DNA of 64,000 nt from Roseovarius mucosus DSM 17069 (GCF_000768555.3 NZ_KN293990.1:1-64000); one strand, 5' to 3'; shown: positions 53,139 to 61,096, counted from the stretch's first letter. Numbers and translations are program-made. The notes: a model not told the origin generated them from the sequence alone.

Positions 53139-53164
53139 ACGCGGGCATAACCGATCAGGGGCAT
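53139..53164 (-). pseudogene. Serine recombinase, N-terminal piece
   Basis: Eight codons, MPLIGYAR, then GT of the next Val codon. This is the canonical start of Tn3-type resolvases and completes the recombinase whose remainder starts VSTEDQ at 51732. Confidence 0.85.
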
Positions 53165-53281
53165 CAAAACAGTCTTTTTGCAGTTTCATACATCGCTAAT
53201 AAACGACCATTTGCCTGCGGGTGCGGGCGATTGGTTTTCCCAACCCACCTTAACTACTCTACCCTTTGGGTTGGATGCGTC

Positions 53282-53311
53282 TTGACATGAGCAAGTTGAG
53301 TCGCCATTTAT
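53282..53311 (+). promoter_or_regulatory. Promoter for the Phd/VapC pair
   Basis: A consensus TTGACA (53282-53287) is followed after 17 nt by CATTTA, ~35 nt before the antitoxin ATG. The short repeat TAGCTAGCTAG lies between the promoter and the gene and may be the antitoxin operator. Confidence 0.45.
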
Positions 53312-53345
53312 CTAGACAGATAGCTAGCTAGAATGGTGAAAAACG

Positions 53346-53588
53346 ATGTGGACTGTTCAGGATGCAAAAAACAAATTCAGCGCGGTGGTTGACGCAGCAC
53401 TTGCCGGCACGCCGCAAGAGGTGACGCGCCGAGGCAAGCCAGCGGTGGTCGTCCTGTCTTCGGATGAGTACCACCGGCTCCTGGAGGGTGCGGTAAAGGC
53501 GCGCGAGAGCTTTGCAGAACATCTGATGGCATTTCCCGGTAGGGATATCACGCGCGCCTCGGCCGCCCCGCGTGATGTAAGCTTCTGA
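53346..53588 (+). CDS. Phd/YefM family antitoxin
   Basis: An 80-residue protein: MWTVQDAKNKFSAVVDAALAGTPQEVTRRGKPAVVVLSSDEYHRLL is the Phd/YefM DNA-binding fold, and the C-terminal KARESFAEHLMAFPG binds the toxin. Its stop overlaps the toxin ATG by 1 nt (53588). Confidence 0.94.
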   Translation: MWTVQDAKNKFSAVVDAALAGTPQEVTRRGKPAVVVLSSDEYHRLLEGAVKARESFAEHLMAFPGRDITRASAAPRDVSF

Positions 53589-53989
53589 TGTACATTCTCG
53601 ACACTAACGTCATCTCGGCCGTGCGCCGTCCGGACCGAGCTCCGCAAGTGGCGGCCTGGTTGCGCGGCAAGGCTGAGCAGGAACTTTTTCTGAGTGTTAT
53701 CACGCTAGGCGAAATTGAGCGCGGCATTCGCCAGCAGGAGACCCGCGACCCTATGTTTGCCAGCGACCTCCGTATGTGGCTAGATCGAACGGTCTTGCTA
53801 TTCTCGGACCGACTGCTTGCTTTTGAGGCCGAGGATGCACGCATCTGGGGGCGGCTCTCAGCCGAGATTGGCCATACCGGTGCTGATCTGATGATCGCCG
53901 CGTCGGCGCTACGTCATGGCGCTGTCGTCGTGACCGGGAATATCAGTGACTTTGCGCCGACCGGTGCTGCGTTGGAAAATCCGTTCTAG
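53588..53989 (+). CDS. PIN domain toxin (VapC/FitB-like)
   Basis: A 133-residue PIN ribonuclease: MYILDTNVISAVRRPDRAP (first Asp), SVITLGEIERGIRQQE (Glu), IGHTGADLMIAASALRHGAVVVTGNISDF (C-terminal Asp pair). It pairs with the Phd antitoxin and is a second plasmid addiction module within 4 kb. Confidence 0.94.
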   Translation: MYILDTNVISAVRRPDRAPQVAAWLRGKAEQELFLSVITLGEIERGIRQQETRDPMFASDLRMWLDRTVLLFSDRLLAFEAEDARIWGRLSAEIGHTGADLMIAASALRHGAVVVTGNISDFAPTGAALENPF

Positions 53990-54018
53990 GCTGAGTGCCC
54001 TGTCATAGGGCAGGGGGG

Positions 54019-55134
54019 TCACAACCCCGCCGCTTTGGTCAGGTTCACCCGGAAACGGTCGCGACGGCGCTGGTAGCGGCGGGTCATCTCGGCCGAAGCG
54101 TGTCCGAGCTGCTTCTGGACGTAGCGCTCGTCCACTTCTGCCGAACTGGCAAGCCCGGCGCGCAACGAGTGACCAGAGAACAGCGCCAGACGTTCTTTTT
54201 CAGGCAGCTCGGATCGGATGCCGGCATCCAGGACCGTGCGCTTGATCAGACGGGCCACATGTTTGTCGTTCAGCCGCGTTTCCGAGGCGCGTTTGCCATC
54301 ACGCGAGATGCTGACGAAGACAGGGCCGAAGTCGATCTTGGCGAAGTGCAACCACTGTTCCAGAGCATGCACGGGGCAGGTCTGGTTCTTGGAGCCGCGG
54401 CCGACCTCGACTTCGCGCCAGCCGGTCTTGGCGTTGAGCCTCAGGAGCACGCCCTTGTCGAAGATCTCGATCCAGCCGCCGGAATCTGGTGTGTCGTCTT
54501 TGTGCACATCAAGACTGACGATTTCTGAACGGCGCAGACCTCCGGCGTAGCCCAAGAGCAGGATCGCCCGATCCCGGAGCCCGCGTAGATCGAAAGGAAG
54601 GGTGGCCACCATCGCAAGAATATCTTCGGCCAAGATGGCTTCCTTTTGTACCGGGGGCCGTGCGTGCTTGCGCTTGATCCCGGCCAGCACTGTCGCGATG
54701 TGCCGGTTCTTGCGATCGAGCGTGAACCCCCGCTGAGCGTAGTTCCAGGCGAGACCCGAGAGGCGCCGGTCGATTGTCGAGACCGATAGAGTAGGGGAAG
54801 AGCCCGAACCGGACGCCAGATCCGCGAGATAGAGCCCGATCATCTCAGGCGAGGGCGGCAGCGGCTCGGTGCCTTTCATCCGGCACCAGCGTGCAAAATG
54901 CGCCCAGTCCTTAGCGTAGGCCCTTAGCGTGTTGTCCGAGGCAGCGGCGCGGGCGTAGTCGCGGGCGGTTTCGACCAAGCGGTCGAGTGCGCCGGATCCG
55001 GCCACAGAGGAAGGAAGTGTGAGAGCCTCATTAGGCCCAGCTTCGCTGTTGTTGTCCTCGTTGATTGAAGACCCGCTTGCCGCCGCTGAGCGCGATTTTG
55101 TCGTTCTGCCGAGGTTTTTGAGACTGGGTGCCAT
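54019..55134 (-). CDS. Tyrosine recombinase/integrase, N-terminus replaced by transposon
   Basis: A 371-residue integrase. The SAM-like core-binding domain (ASDNTLRAYAKDWAHFARWCRM) is followed by the catalytic domain with Arg in GGLRRSEIVSLD, HSLRAG (His, Arg), KQLGHASAEMTRRYQRR (His and nucleophile Tyr). The first 12 codons (MAPSLKNLGRTT) are encoded by the left end of the TniABQ transposon; the original start lay at 58872-58884, beyond the other end. The reading frame remains open, so a nearly complete protein may still be made. Confidence 0.9.
   Translation of the reverse strand: MAPSLKNLGRTTKSRSAAASGSSINEDNNSEAGPNEALTLPSSVAGSGALDRLVETARDYARAAASDNTLRAYAKDWAHFARWCRMKGTEPLPPSPEMIGLYLADLASGSGSSPTLSVSTIDRRLSGLAWNYAQRGFTLDRKNRHIATVLAGIKRKHARPPVQKEAILAEDILAMVATLPFDLRGLRDRAILLLGYAGGLRRSEIVSLDVHKDDTPDSGGWIEIFDKGVLLRLNAKTGWREVEVGRGSKNQTCPVHALEQWLHFAKIDFGPVFVSISRDGKRASETRLNDKHVARLIKRTVLDAGIRSELPEKERLALFSGHSLRAGLASSAEVDERYVQKQLGHASAEMTRRYQRRRDRFRVNLTKAAGL
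55084..55098. repeat. 15-bp direct repeat, left copy
   Basis: CGCTGAGCGCGATTT directly abuts the left transposon end at 55099. On the minus strand it encodes KSRSA of the integrase. Confidence 0.8.
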
Positions 55135-55224
55135 GTGTTTTCAATGGTTTGCGGTTTTTTCATTTTGAGATTGAGTCGGGGTTATTGAGACTGTAGAGGG
55201 AAGTGAGTCGATATTTATGAGACT
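55115..55224. repeat. Transposase-binding repeats, left end
   Basis: Four repeats: TTTTTGAGACT (55115), ATTTTGAGATT (55162), TTATTGAGACT (55182) and TTTATGAGACT (55214). They are spaced 47, 20 and 32 bp apart and match the inverted set at the right end, as TnsB/TniA binding sites do. Confidence 0.75.
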
Positions 55225-55251
55225 ATCCCGCAGCCGCGCATTGATCAAGAT

Positions 55252-56895
55252 ATGTCCGATAATTTCCCAGCTGACAAGGATTGGAACGCGGCTGAGCACC
55301 GCGCCAAAGTGCTTGCTGGCCTGCCAGAACAGCTGACCCAGGATGATGCTGAACAGGCTATGCGCCAGCTTGATGTCAGCCGCGCGACACTGTTTCGCTG
55401 GCTGAAGAGGTTCCGTGAGGATGGTCGCACCTCGGCTTTGTTACCCAGCCCGCGTGGGCCGAGGCGCGGCATGCAGCCGCTTGACCCTGATGTGGAAGCC
55501 ATCGTCTCCCGTCTGTTCAAAGACCTTTACGCCACCCGCCGCAAACCTACAAAAACGCGGTTTTGGGGCGAGATCGCTGCCAATTGCAAAGATCTAGGGC
55601 TGGCCCCACCCTCCATCCGGCGTCTGGGACGTTGGCTGGAGCGACACGACCAAGCGAAGCTGATGGCCAAGAGGGAGGGTAAGGACAAAGCCGAACGCCG
55701 TCACCTGGCTACACCCGGCACCCTCACAGCGGAGCATCCCCTGGATATCGTTCAGATCGATCATACCAAGGCTGATGTCACCGTGGTCGATCCCGTGACC
55801 CGCCGTCCGTTAGGCAGGCCCACCCTGACAGTTGCGATCGATGTGCATACCCGCATGGTTCTGGGGTTTCACCTGTCGTTGGAACCGCCGTCGCTTTTGG
55901 CTGCGGCGCTTTGCCTTACCCATGCGGTGATGGACAAATCGCATTGGCTTGTGGCGCGCGGAATCGGCACGGAGTGGCCAGCGCGGGGCATCCCCAAAAG
56001 GATTCATGTGGACAATGGCGCGGAATTCCATGCCCACGCCTTCAACATCGCCTGTTCCGAGTACCAGATTGATCTGCAGCATCGCCCACCCGGCACGCCA
56101 CGCTATGGCGGCCATATCGAGCGGCTCATTGGCACGATGATGGGGGCTGTGCATTTGCTGCCGGGCTCGCATTTTTCGAACATCTTTGAGCGAGGTGATC
56201 TTGATGCCGAAGCCGAGGCGGTGATGACGCTTAGGGAGCTGGAGGTCTGGTTAGCGCTGGAAATCACCGGCTCCTACCACGCGCGGGCACACCGGATGCT
56301 CGACACGACCCCGATTGCGGTATGGGCCGCTGGGGTGGATGAGGTTGCGCTGCGCATGCCCGCCGATCCGCGTCAGTTTATGGTCGATTTCCTGCCGTCC
56401 GAGCAGCGCGTGCTGCAACGCGATGGTTTGCATCTCTTCCATATCCGCTACTGGTCGGACGAGTTGCGCTGGTTGATGGGCCGCGAAAGCCGCAAATATA
56501 TGCTCAAATACGACCCTCGCGACCTCTCGCGGATCTTCGTGCTTACCGAGGATGGGATCATCGAGGCCCGGCCTGCCGATCTGACGCGACCAGCGATTAC
56601 GCTCTGGGAGCACAGGGCGGCGCGGCGCGCTTTACGCGAAGCCGGGCGCTGTGCGGTGGATGAAGAGCTGATCTTCTCAACCATTTTGGCGCAGCGTGAC
56701 CTCGTGGACAGCGCTGAGCGGCAGACCAAGGCGATGCGACGCCATCAGGCGCGGCGTTCGCATCTGGAACCCGGTCCGATGATCGATGTGACGCCAGGTT
56801 CAGAAGCGCCGGAAGCCCTGCCTACACCAGAAAAGAAAGCCAATGCGCTACTGGATCATCCAGGTTTCGCTGTCGAGGAATGGTATGATGACTGA
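55252..56895 (+). CDS. tniA: TniA/TnsB-like DDE transposase
   Basis: A 547-residue transposase of the Mu/TnsB type. The N-terminal HTH is AMRQLDVSRATLFRWLKRFREDGRTSAL. The DDE core has IVQIDHTKADV (Asp), IHVDNGAEFH (Asp) and YGGHIERLIGTMMG (Glu). A Mu C-terminal beta-barrel follows, and the tail likely contacts TniB. It overlaps tniB by 11 nt. Confidence 0.93.
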   Translation: MSDNFPADKDWNAAEHRAKVLAGLPEQLTQDDAEQAMRQLDVSRATLFRWLKRFREDGRTSALLPSPRGPRRGMQPLDPDVEAIVSRLFKDLYATRRKPTKTRFWGEIAANCKDLGLAPPSIRRLGRWLERHDQAKLMAKREGKDKAERRHLATPGTLTAEHPLDIVQIDHTKADVTVVDPVTRRPLGRPTLTVAIDVHTRMVLGFHLSLEPPSLLAAALCLTHAVMDKSHWLVARGIGTEWPARGIPKRIHVDNGAEFHAHAFNIACSEYQIDLQHRPPGTPRYGGHIERLIGTMMGAVHLLPGSHFSNIFERGDLDAEAEAVMTLRELEVWLALEITGSYHARAHRMLDTTPIAVWAAGVDEVALRMPADPRQFMVDFLPSEQRVLQRDGLHLFHIRYWSDELRWLMGRESRKYMLKYDPRDLSRIFVLTEDGIIEARPADLTRPAITLWEHRAARRALREAGRCAVDEELIFSTILAQRDLVDSAERQTKAMRRHQARRSHLEPGPMIDVTPGSEAPEALPTPEKKANALLDHPGFAVEEWYDD

Positions 56896-57766
56896 GTTTC
56901 CCCATCTTTATCCTGCCGCCCGCCAACTGGCCGCTCTAAACGCCGAAGAACGTATTCACCGCATCCGCGCTGACCGTTGGATCTCCTATCCGCGCGCAGA
57001 GGCCGCTCTGGCGAAGCTCGAAACGCTGATGTCATTCCCTGAACGGGCCAGAATGCCGAACCTGCTCATTGTCGGTGAGAGCGGCATGGGCAAGACGATG
57101 ATCATCGAGAAGTTCACCCGCGATCACCCCGCCAGCTTCGATGAGACCACCGGCCGATTACATATGCCGGTCGTTGCGGTGCAGATGGTGTCCGGACCGG
57201 ACGAGAGCCGTTTCTATCGCCGGATTCTGGCGGCGATCGGTGCTCCTGAGCCGCCACGCGCGACGCTCGCTGTGCTCGAAAGCCTAGCCCTGCGGCTTCT
57301 GTCTGAACTGCGCCCCGGCATGCTGGTGATCGATGAAATCCATAGCCTGCAGGCGGGCACGATCCGCGAACAAGCGCGGTTCCTGAACATGCTGCGTTTT
57401 CTGGGCAATGAGTTGCGCGTGCCACTGGTCTGTGTCGGCACTGCGCAGGCGCGCAACGCGCTGCGCACCGACAATCAACTTGTCCGCCGCTTTGAGGCTT
57501 TTGCATTGCCGCCCTGGCGGGACGGGGAGGATGTCATTGGATTGATCAGCACGCTTCAACGGACCTTGCCGCTGCGGTGCGAAAGCCAGATCGATGAGAA
57601 GATGCTCACACGGATTCTGAGTGTCACTGGCGGTATCACCTCCGGCATTTTCTCGGTGATGTCACAACTGGCGATCGCCGCTATTGAGAGCGGAGAGGAG
57701 CGGATTGTGCCGAGCGATATTTCAAGCGCCGGCAAACTGCAGGCGGTTTTGGGAGAACCTGTGTGA
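56885..57766 (+). CDS. tniB: TniB/TnsC-like AAA+ ATPase
   Basis: A 293-residue AAA+ protein, starting at 56885 or 56888 (ATGATG). Walker A is VGESGMGKTMI and Walker B LVIDEIHSL; sensor-type NQLVRRFEAFALPPW follows. TniB selects target DNA and links TniA to TniQ. It overlaps both neighbours, so the three genes are translated together. Confidence 0.93.
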   Translation: MMTEFPHLYPAARQLAALNAEERIHRIRADRWISYPRAEAALAKLETLMSFPERARMPNLLIVGESGMGKTMIIEKFTRDHPASFDETTGRLHMPVVAVQMVSGPDESRFYRRILAAIGAPEPPRATLAVLESLALRLLSELRPGMLVIDEIHSLQAGTIREQARFLNMLRFLGNELRVPLVCVGTAQARNALRTDNQLVRRFEAFALPPWRDGEDVIGLISTLQRTLPLRCESQIDEKMLTRILSVTGGITSGIFSVMSQLAIAAIESGEERIVPSDISSAGKLQAVLGEPV

Positions 57767-58782
57767 CGGGGCTGGGCCGTCTGCCGGTTGTTTTCCCACC
57801 TGAAATCGACGAGCGGCTTTCGTCGTGGTTCGCAAGAATGGCGGCGTTCTATGCCATGACGGTACCGGAGTTTCTTGGTGAGCTCGGTCTTCTCCAGCGC
57901 GATGTGTTCGATTTGGAATGGCGTCTTTCGGCAGGGGAGGGGGCCTTAATCGCAGCTCGGACTGGGGTTTCGGAGGTGGCGTTGCAGGCGATGACATTTC
58001 AGGAAATCACACCGGACGCGCGGATCATGATAGCGCGGAAGACCCGGCATCACTGCCCATCTTGTCCGGCGGATGTTCACCGCAAGGCTCCGAGCTTTCC
58101 TTGGATGTTTCAGTGCCCAATTCACAGCATAGATTTTCGTGATGTTGGCGGTGCCATCCTACCTGACATCTTGGGGTCTGCGCATCTCGCGGCGCTGCAG
58201 TCACATGCCAAAACTGGGGCTGCTGTTCTGGATTCTTGGGCCCGAGGAGAAGGGCAGGGGGCTTTCGGGCCGGTCGAGATGTTGCTCTTTCTGACGACAC
58301 GGCATCGCCGGGCGTCGCCACCGAATGTTTCAGAGCAGCCTCGGATGTCATTAGGGACCCGGCGCGACTACCATGCATTTCTGACCACACCGATCATTCG
58401 GCAGGCCCTAGCCGTCATCGTACCGGAATACGATCACGTTGCGCCCGTGTTGGTCAAACCGGTCCGCCCCGGTCTGCATGCTCTGGCCCAAGGCTCGCTG
58501 TTGCAGGCCTTCGCATTGACGGTTGGTATTGGCCGGATCGCGGAGGATCCTGTCGCTCGGGTGATAAAGGTCTTGCTTGCCAGCGACGCCGACGGTCAGG
58601 AGCGGGTGAAGGATGTGCTTAGGGCATGGCCTCTGTCGGTGAGGCGACGTATCTCAGCAAGGCTCTGGCGCGCTGAACGCGACGAGAGAGTCCGCCAGAC
58701 CGCCGAGAAAGCCGCACGTGGACGCCAGTCTCATAAACTCCGGTATGTCCAGTCTCACAAATGTCGCTACAGAATCTCATGA
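57763..58782 (+). CDS. tniQ: TniQ target-selection protein
   Basis: A 339-residue TniQ with a GTG start inside the tniB stop. The N-terminal TniQ fold (PEIDERLSSWFARMAAFYAMTVPEFLGELG) includes the zinc motif HHCPSCPADVHRKAP...FQCPIHSIDF. The last ~17 residues (QSHKLRYVQSHKCRYRIS) are encoded by the transposon's right-end repeats, so coding and terminal DNA overlap. It is complete, unlike the TniQ fragment at 11621. Confidence 0.9.
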   Translation: MTGLGRLPVVFPPEIDERLSSWFARMAAFYAMTVPEFLGELGLLQRDVFDLEWRLSAGEGALIAARTGVSEVALQAMTFQEITPDARIMIARKTRHHCPSCPADVHRKAPSFPWMFQCPIHSIDFRDVGGAILPDILGSAHLAALQSHAKTGAAVLDSWARGEGQGAFGPVEMLLFLTTRHRRASPPNVSEQPRMSLGTRRDYHAFLTTPIIRQALAVIVPEYDHVAPVLVKPVRPGLHALAQGSLLQAFALTVGIGRIAEDPVARVIKVLLASDADGQERVKDVLRAWPLSVRRRISARLWRAERDERVRQTAEKAARGRQSHKLRYVQSHKCRYRIS

Positions 58783-58823
58783 ACCCCGGTATGTTTTTCA
58801 GGGAAGTGCTTGAATCTCACTAA
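58727..58823. repeat. Transposase-binding repeats, right end
   Basis: Four repeats: AGTCTCATAAA (58727), AGTCTCACAAA (58751), AATCTCATGAA (58773) and AATCTCACTAA (58813). Three of them continue into a CCGGyAT block. They are the inverted counterparts of the left-end set. The first three overlap the tniQ 3' end. Confidence 0.75.
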
Positions 58824-58839
58824 TTCCGGCATTCCGACA

Positions 58840-58854
58840 CGCTGAGCGCGATTT
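58840..58854. repeat. 15-bp direct repeat, right copy
   Basis: CGCTGAGCGCGATTT begins at the base after the right transposon end. It is identical to the copy at 55084-55098 and in the same orientation. Confidence 0.8.
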
Positions 58855-58884
58855 CCGGGTGATTTCCTGCATATCGCTGATCAT
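58855..58884 (-). pseudogene. Original N-terminus of the split integrase
   Basis: The minus strand encodes MISDMQEITR, which continues through the 15-bp repeat as KSRSA and would join AASGSSINED of the integrase once the transposon and one repeat copy are removed. This fixes the pre-insertion start at 58884 or 58872, divergent from the DUF1403 gene. Confidence 0.75.
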
Positions 58885-58997
58885 AGTTTGTGATGTCCGA
58901 TAATGCAAACTTATTGGACATAACGCAGGGGCGCAGAGTGGGGCGGTTTGCACATCATACTGTGGACGAAAGCGCCGCGATAGATTAGGGTTGTGGT

Positions 58998-59882
58998 ATG
59001 ACATATCTGTCCTCCACGATCTCCGACGACCTGAGCACCCTATCGCAACTGCCGGGCTGGGTCACCGCCACGCGTGCTGAAAGCCTTGAAGATGTTGCGT
59101 TTTTGTCTGGCGCGGCGCTGTGTCATCTGGATGTTGTGTTGGGATGCGGCCCTGTGCCCCAAGCCTTGTTGCGGGATCGGCTGGGCCTGCGGGCGGCAGA
59201 GGCTTGTGTTGCCTTGTCCGGTCGCCCCGAGCGGGCAGGGGACTTGCGAGACGCGGTGCATCTGATGCGCCGCGGTGGCCTGCCGGGACCGGCGGGAGAG
59301 GTCTATCAGTCGTGGCGGCGCGCGGCAGGCCGAGCGGTGACGGTGAAGGCTTTGGGCCGGGCCTTGCCGGCTGTTGTGCCGGCCCAGATCGCCGCGTGGA
59401 TCGATGCCGGGCAGGGCGCCTTGGTGGCGCGCGCCGCGACCGTTCTGGAAACCGTGTTGATCGAGGCGCCACGCCAAGAGGTGCCTGCGCTGATCCTTGC
59501 CGATGCGGCCCTCGCCCAGGCGCTTGGCTGGGATCATCTCGTGCCGCTGCTGGCCGCGGGACTGAAACGCGCCGACCTGCGCAAGCGAGGCGAAGAACTA
59601 CGCTTGGCCTGTCATCGCGCGCTCATCTCTTCGGCGGTCGAGGCCGTGCGCCTGTCGGCTGACCTTTCGCGCCGGGCGGCGCATTTGACGGCGGTCGCGC
59701 CAAAGCTTCGGGCGAAGGGGGCGGACGACGCGGTCGAGATGTTCCTTTCCCGCGACGCGGTGGCGCCCTCGGCTCTGCCCCTGCCGGACCGCGCCGCGCG
59801 GCGGCTGTGTGACCGGCTGGTCGATCTCGGCGCGGTGCGTGAGCTGACCGGCCGCGACACCTTCCGGCTCTACGGGGTGTAG
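58998..59882 (+). CDS. DUF1403 family protein
   Basis: A 294-residue helical protein with DUF1403 landmarks: LEDVAFLSGAALCHLDVVLG, LSGRPERAGDLRDAVHLMRRGGLPGPAGEVYQSWRRA, LILADAALAQALGWDHLVPLLAAGLKRADLRKRG and the C-terminal VRELTGRDTFRLYGV. DUF1403, ScpB and a tyrosine integrase recur together on rhodobacterial replicons. Function is unknown; the ScpB partner suggests a role with condensin-like or recombination machinery. Confidence 0.88.
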   Translation: MTYLSSTISDDLSTLSQLPGWVTATRAESLEDVAFLSGAALCHLDVVLGCGPVPQALLRDRLGLRAAEACVALSGRPERAGDLRDAVHLMRRGGLPGPAGEVYQSWRRAAGRAVTVKALGRALPAVVPAQIAAWIDAGQGALVARAATVLETVLIEAPRQEVPALILADAALAQALGWDHLVPLLAAGLKRADLRKRGEELRLACHRALISSAVEAVRLSADLSRRAAHLTAVAPKLRAKGADDAVEMFLSRDAVAPSALPLPDRAARRLCDRLVDLGAVRELTGRDTFRLYGV

Positions 59883-59884
59883 CG

Positions 59885-60481
59885 ATGGCGAAGGATCGCC
59901 CTGAGCCGGAGCTTGATCGCGAGTTGACCGACCTGCCGCCCGATCTGCGCTGGCGCGAATGGATGCGCCGGATCGAAGCGGTTCTGTTTGCCAGTGCCGC
60001 GCCGGTGCCACGTGAGGATCTGGCGCGGGTCGTGGGGCAGGGGGCCTCGGTCGATCTGCTGGTTGAGGACCTTGCCGCCGATCTGGAGGGGCGGGCCTTC
60101 GAGATCGCGCAAGTTGCCGGCGGCTGGATATTCCGGACGCGGAGCGCCTATGCGCCGGCGATCCGCGCCGCGGCGGATGTCGGGGATCAGCTGCTGGATC
60201 TGAGCGAGTTCGATGTCGCGGTCCTCGCGGCCATCGCTTACCACCAGCCGATCACCCGCGACAGGCTCAAGGATATCTTCGGCAAGGAGATCAGCCGCGA
60301 CCTGATCGGTCGGCTGCATGCGCGCGAGTTGATCGGGACCGGGCCGCGGTCGCCTCGACGCGGGGCGCCCTATACCTTCGTCACCACCGAGCAGTTCCTT
60401 GTCGCGTTTGGGTTGGAGAGCCTTCGCGATCTTCCCGATCGCGAGCAGCTGGTGGATGCGGGGGTGGTCGGCTCGGCTTAG
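59885..60481 (+). CDS. ScpB-like SMC-Scp complex subunit
   Basis: A 198-residue protein with the two winged-helix domains of ScpB: RIEAVLFASAAPVPREDLARVVGQGASVDLLVEDLAADLEGRAFEIAQVAGGWIFRT and SEFDVAVLAAIAYHQPITRDRLKDIFGKEISRDLIGRLHARELIGTGPRSPRRGAPYTFVTTEQFL. It begins 2 nt after the DUF1403 stop. A plasmid-encoded ScpB paralogue is unlikely to be the main chromosomal one because no ScpA or SMC gene is nearby. Confidence 0.9.
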   Translation: MAKDRPEPELDRELTDLPPDLRWREWMRRIEAVLFASAAPVPREDLARVVGQGASVDLLVEDLAADLEGRAFEIAQVAGGWIFRTRSAYAPAIRAAADVGDQLLDLSEFDVAVLAAIAYHQPITRDRLKDIFGKEISRDLIGRLHARELIGTGPRSPRRGAPYTFVTTEQFLVAFGLESLRDLPDREQLVDAGVVGSA

Positions 60482-60530
60482 TGGCCTAGCGGCAATCGGT
60501 CGTGCGGCTCGTTCACATGGCGTTAGTGAA

Positions 60531-60584
60531 TTTCGAATATTTCGAGTATTTCGAGTATTTCGAGTATTGCGATTGTTTCGAATG
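60531..60584. repeat. 9-bp tandem repeat overlapping a promoter
   Basis: TTTCGAGTA is repeated three times exactly (60540-60566), preceded by TTTCGAATA and followed by two diverged units. A promoter TTGCGA-N17-TATCCT starts in the fifth unit (60567). The array is placed like an operator for the toxin-antitoxin operon that follows. Confidence 0.7.
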
Positions 60585-60631
60585 GAAGCTATCCTATATC
60601 TAACTCAAGTCGTGAGAACTGGAGAGACAAG

Positions 60632-61096
60632 ATGAACGCCCTCAGAAAAGAGGCGTTTTTTGATCGCTTGCCCGATGAGGTGGAGATCAAGAACGCTGAA
60701 CAACTCAGAACAATTGTCGCTTCCCAGATCAAGGAAGGCGAGCCCACTACGCTGTCGCTTGCCCTTGAAAGCGGCGAAGTCCACACCGTAACCCTTGCAC
60801 CGGCCCTCACAGCATCTCTTCTCGAGGTGCTGCGCCTCGTATCGAGCGGTCGCGGGTTTCGGATGATCCCGGTAGAGGCCGAGCTGACGACACAGCAGGC
60901 AGCAGACTTGCTCAACGTGTCGCGTCCATTCCTGGTGAAGCTTCTTGAGGAGAAAGAAATTCCGTTCACGAAGACAGGACGGCATCGCCGCGTCCGCGCG
61001 AATGATCTGTTTGCTTACAAAGAAAAGCGTGACGCTGCCAGATCAGACGCGTTGGGCGATCTTGCGGTGATGGATGCCGAGGACGGCCTTATATGA
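60632..61096 (+). CDS. Excisionase-type HTH antitoxin
   Basis: A 154-residue protein. The MerR/excisionase HTH LTTQQAADLLNVSRPFLVKLLEEKEIPFTKTGRHRRVRANDLFAY lies in the C-terminal half; the N-terminal half (EVEIKNAEQLRTIVASQIKEGEPTTLSLALESGEVHTVTLAP) is an alpha/beta domain of its own. It overlaps the PIN gene by 4 nt, the usual pairing of HTH antitoxins with PIN toxins. Confidence 0.9.
   Translation: MNALRKEAFFDRLPDEVEIKNAEQLRTIVASQIKEGEPTTLSLALESGEVHTVTLAPALTASLLEVLRLVSSGRGFRMIPVEAELTTQQAADLLNVSRPFLVKLLEEKEIPFTKTGRHRRVRANDLFAYKEKRDAARSDALGDLAVMDAEDGLI

Larger units (their letters stand above)
55099..58839. mobile_element. Minimal TniABQ transposon (Tn5053/Tn7-like), 3741 bp
   Basis: The left end starts TGTCGTTCTGCCGAGG and the right end, read inwards, starts TGTCGGAATGCCGGAA; each is followed by TTxxTGAGAyT. 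The element carries only tniA, tniB and tniQ and no cargo or resolvase. Four 11-bp repeats of one family lie at each end, in inverted orientation between ends. It is inserted into the 5' end of the integrase gene, and a perfect 15-bp direct repeat, CGCTGAGCGCGATTT, flanks it. Tn7 and Tn402-type elements normally make 5-bp duplications. Confidence 0.85.

Noticed and set aside
60531-60584. CRISPR-like array
   Set aside because: The units are 9 bp with no spacers; it is a simple tandem repeat at a promoter. No true CRISPR array was seen anywhere.
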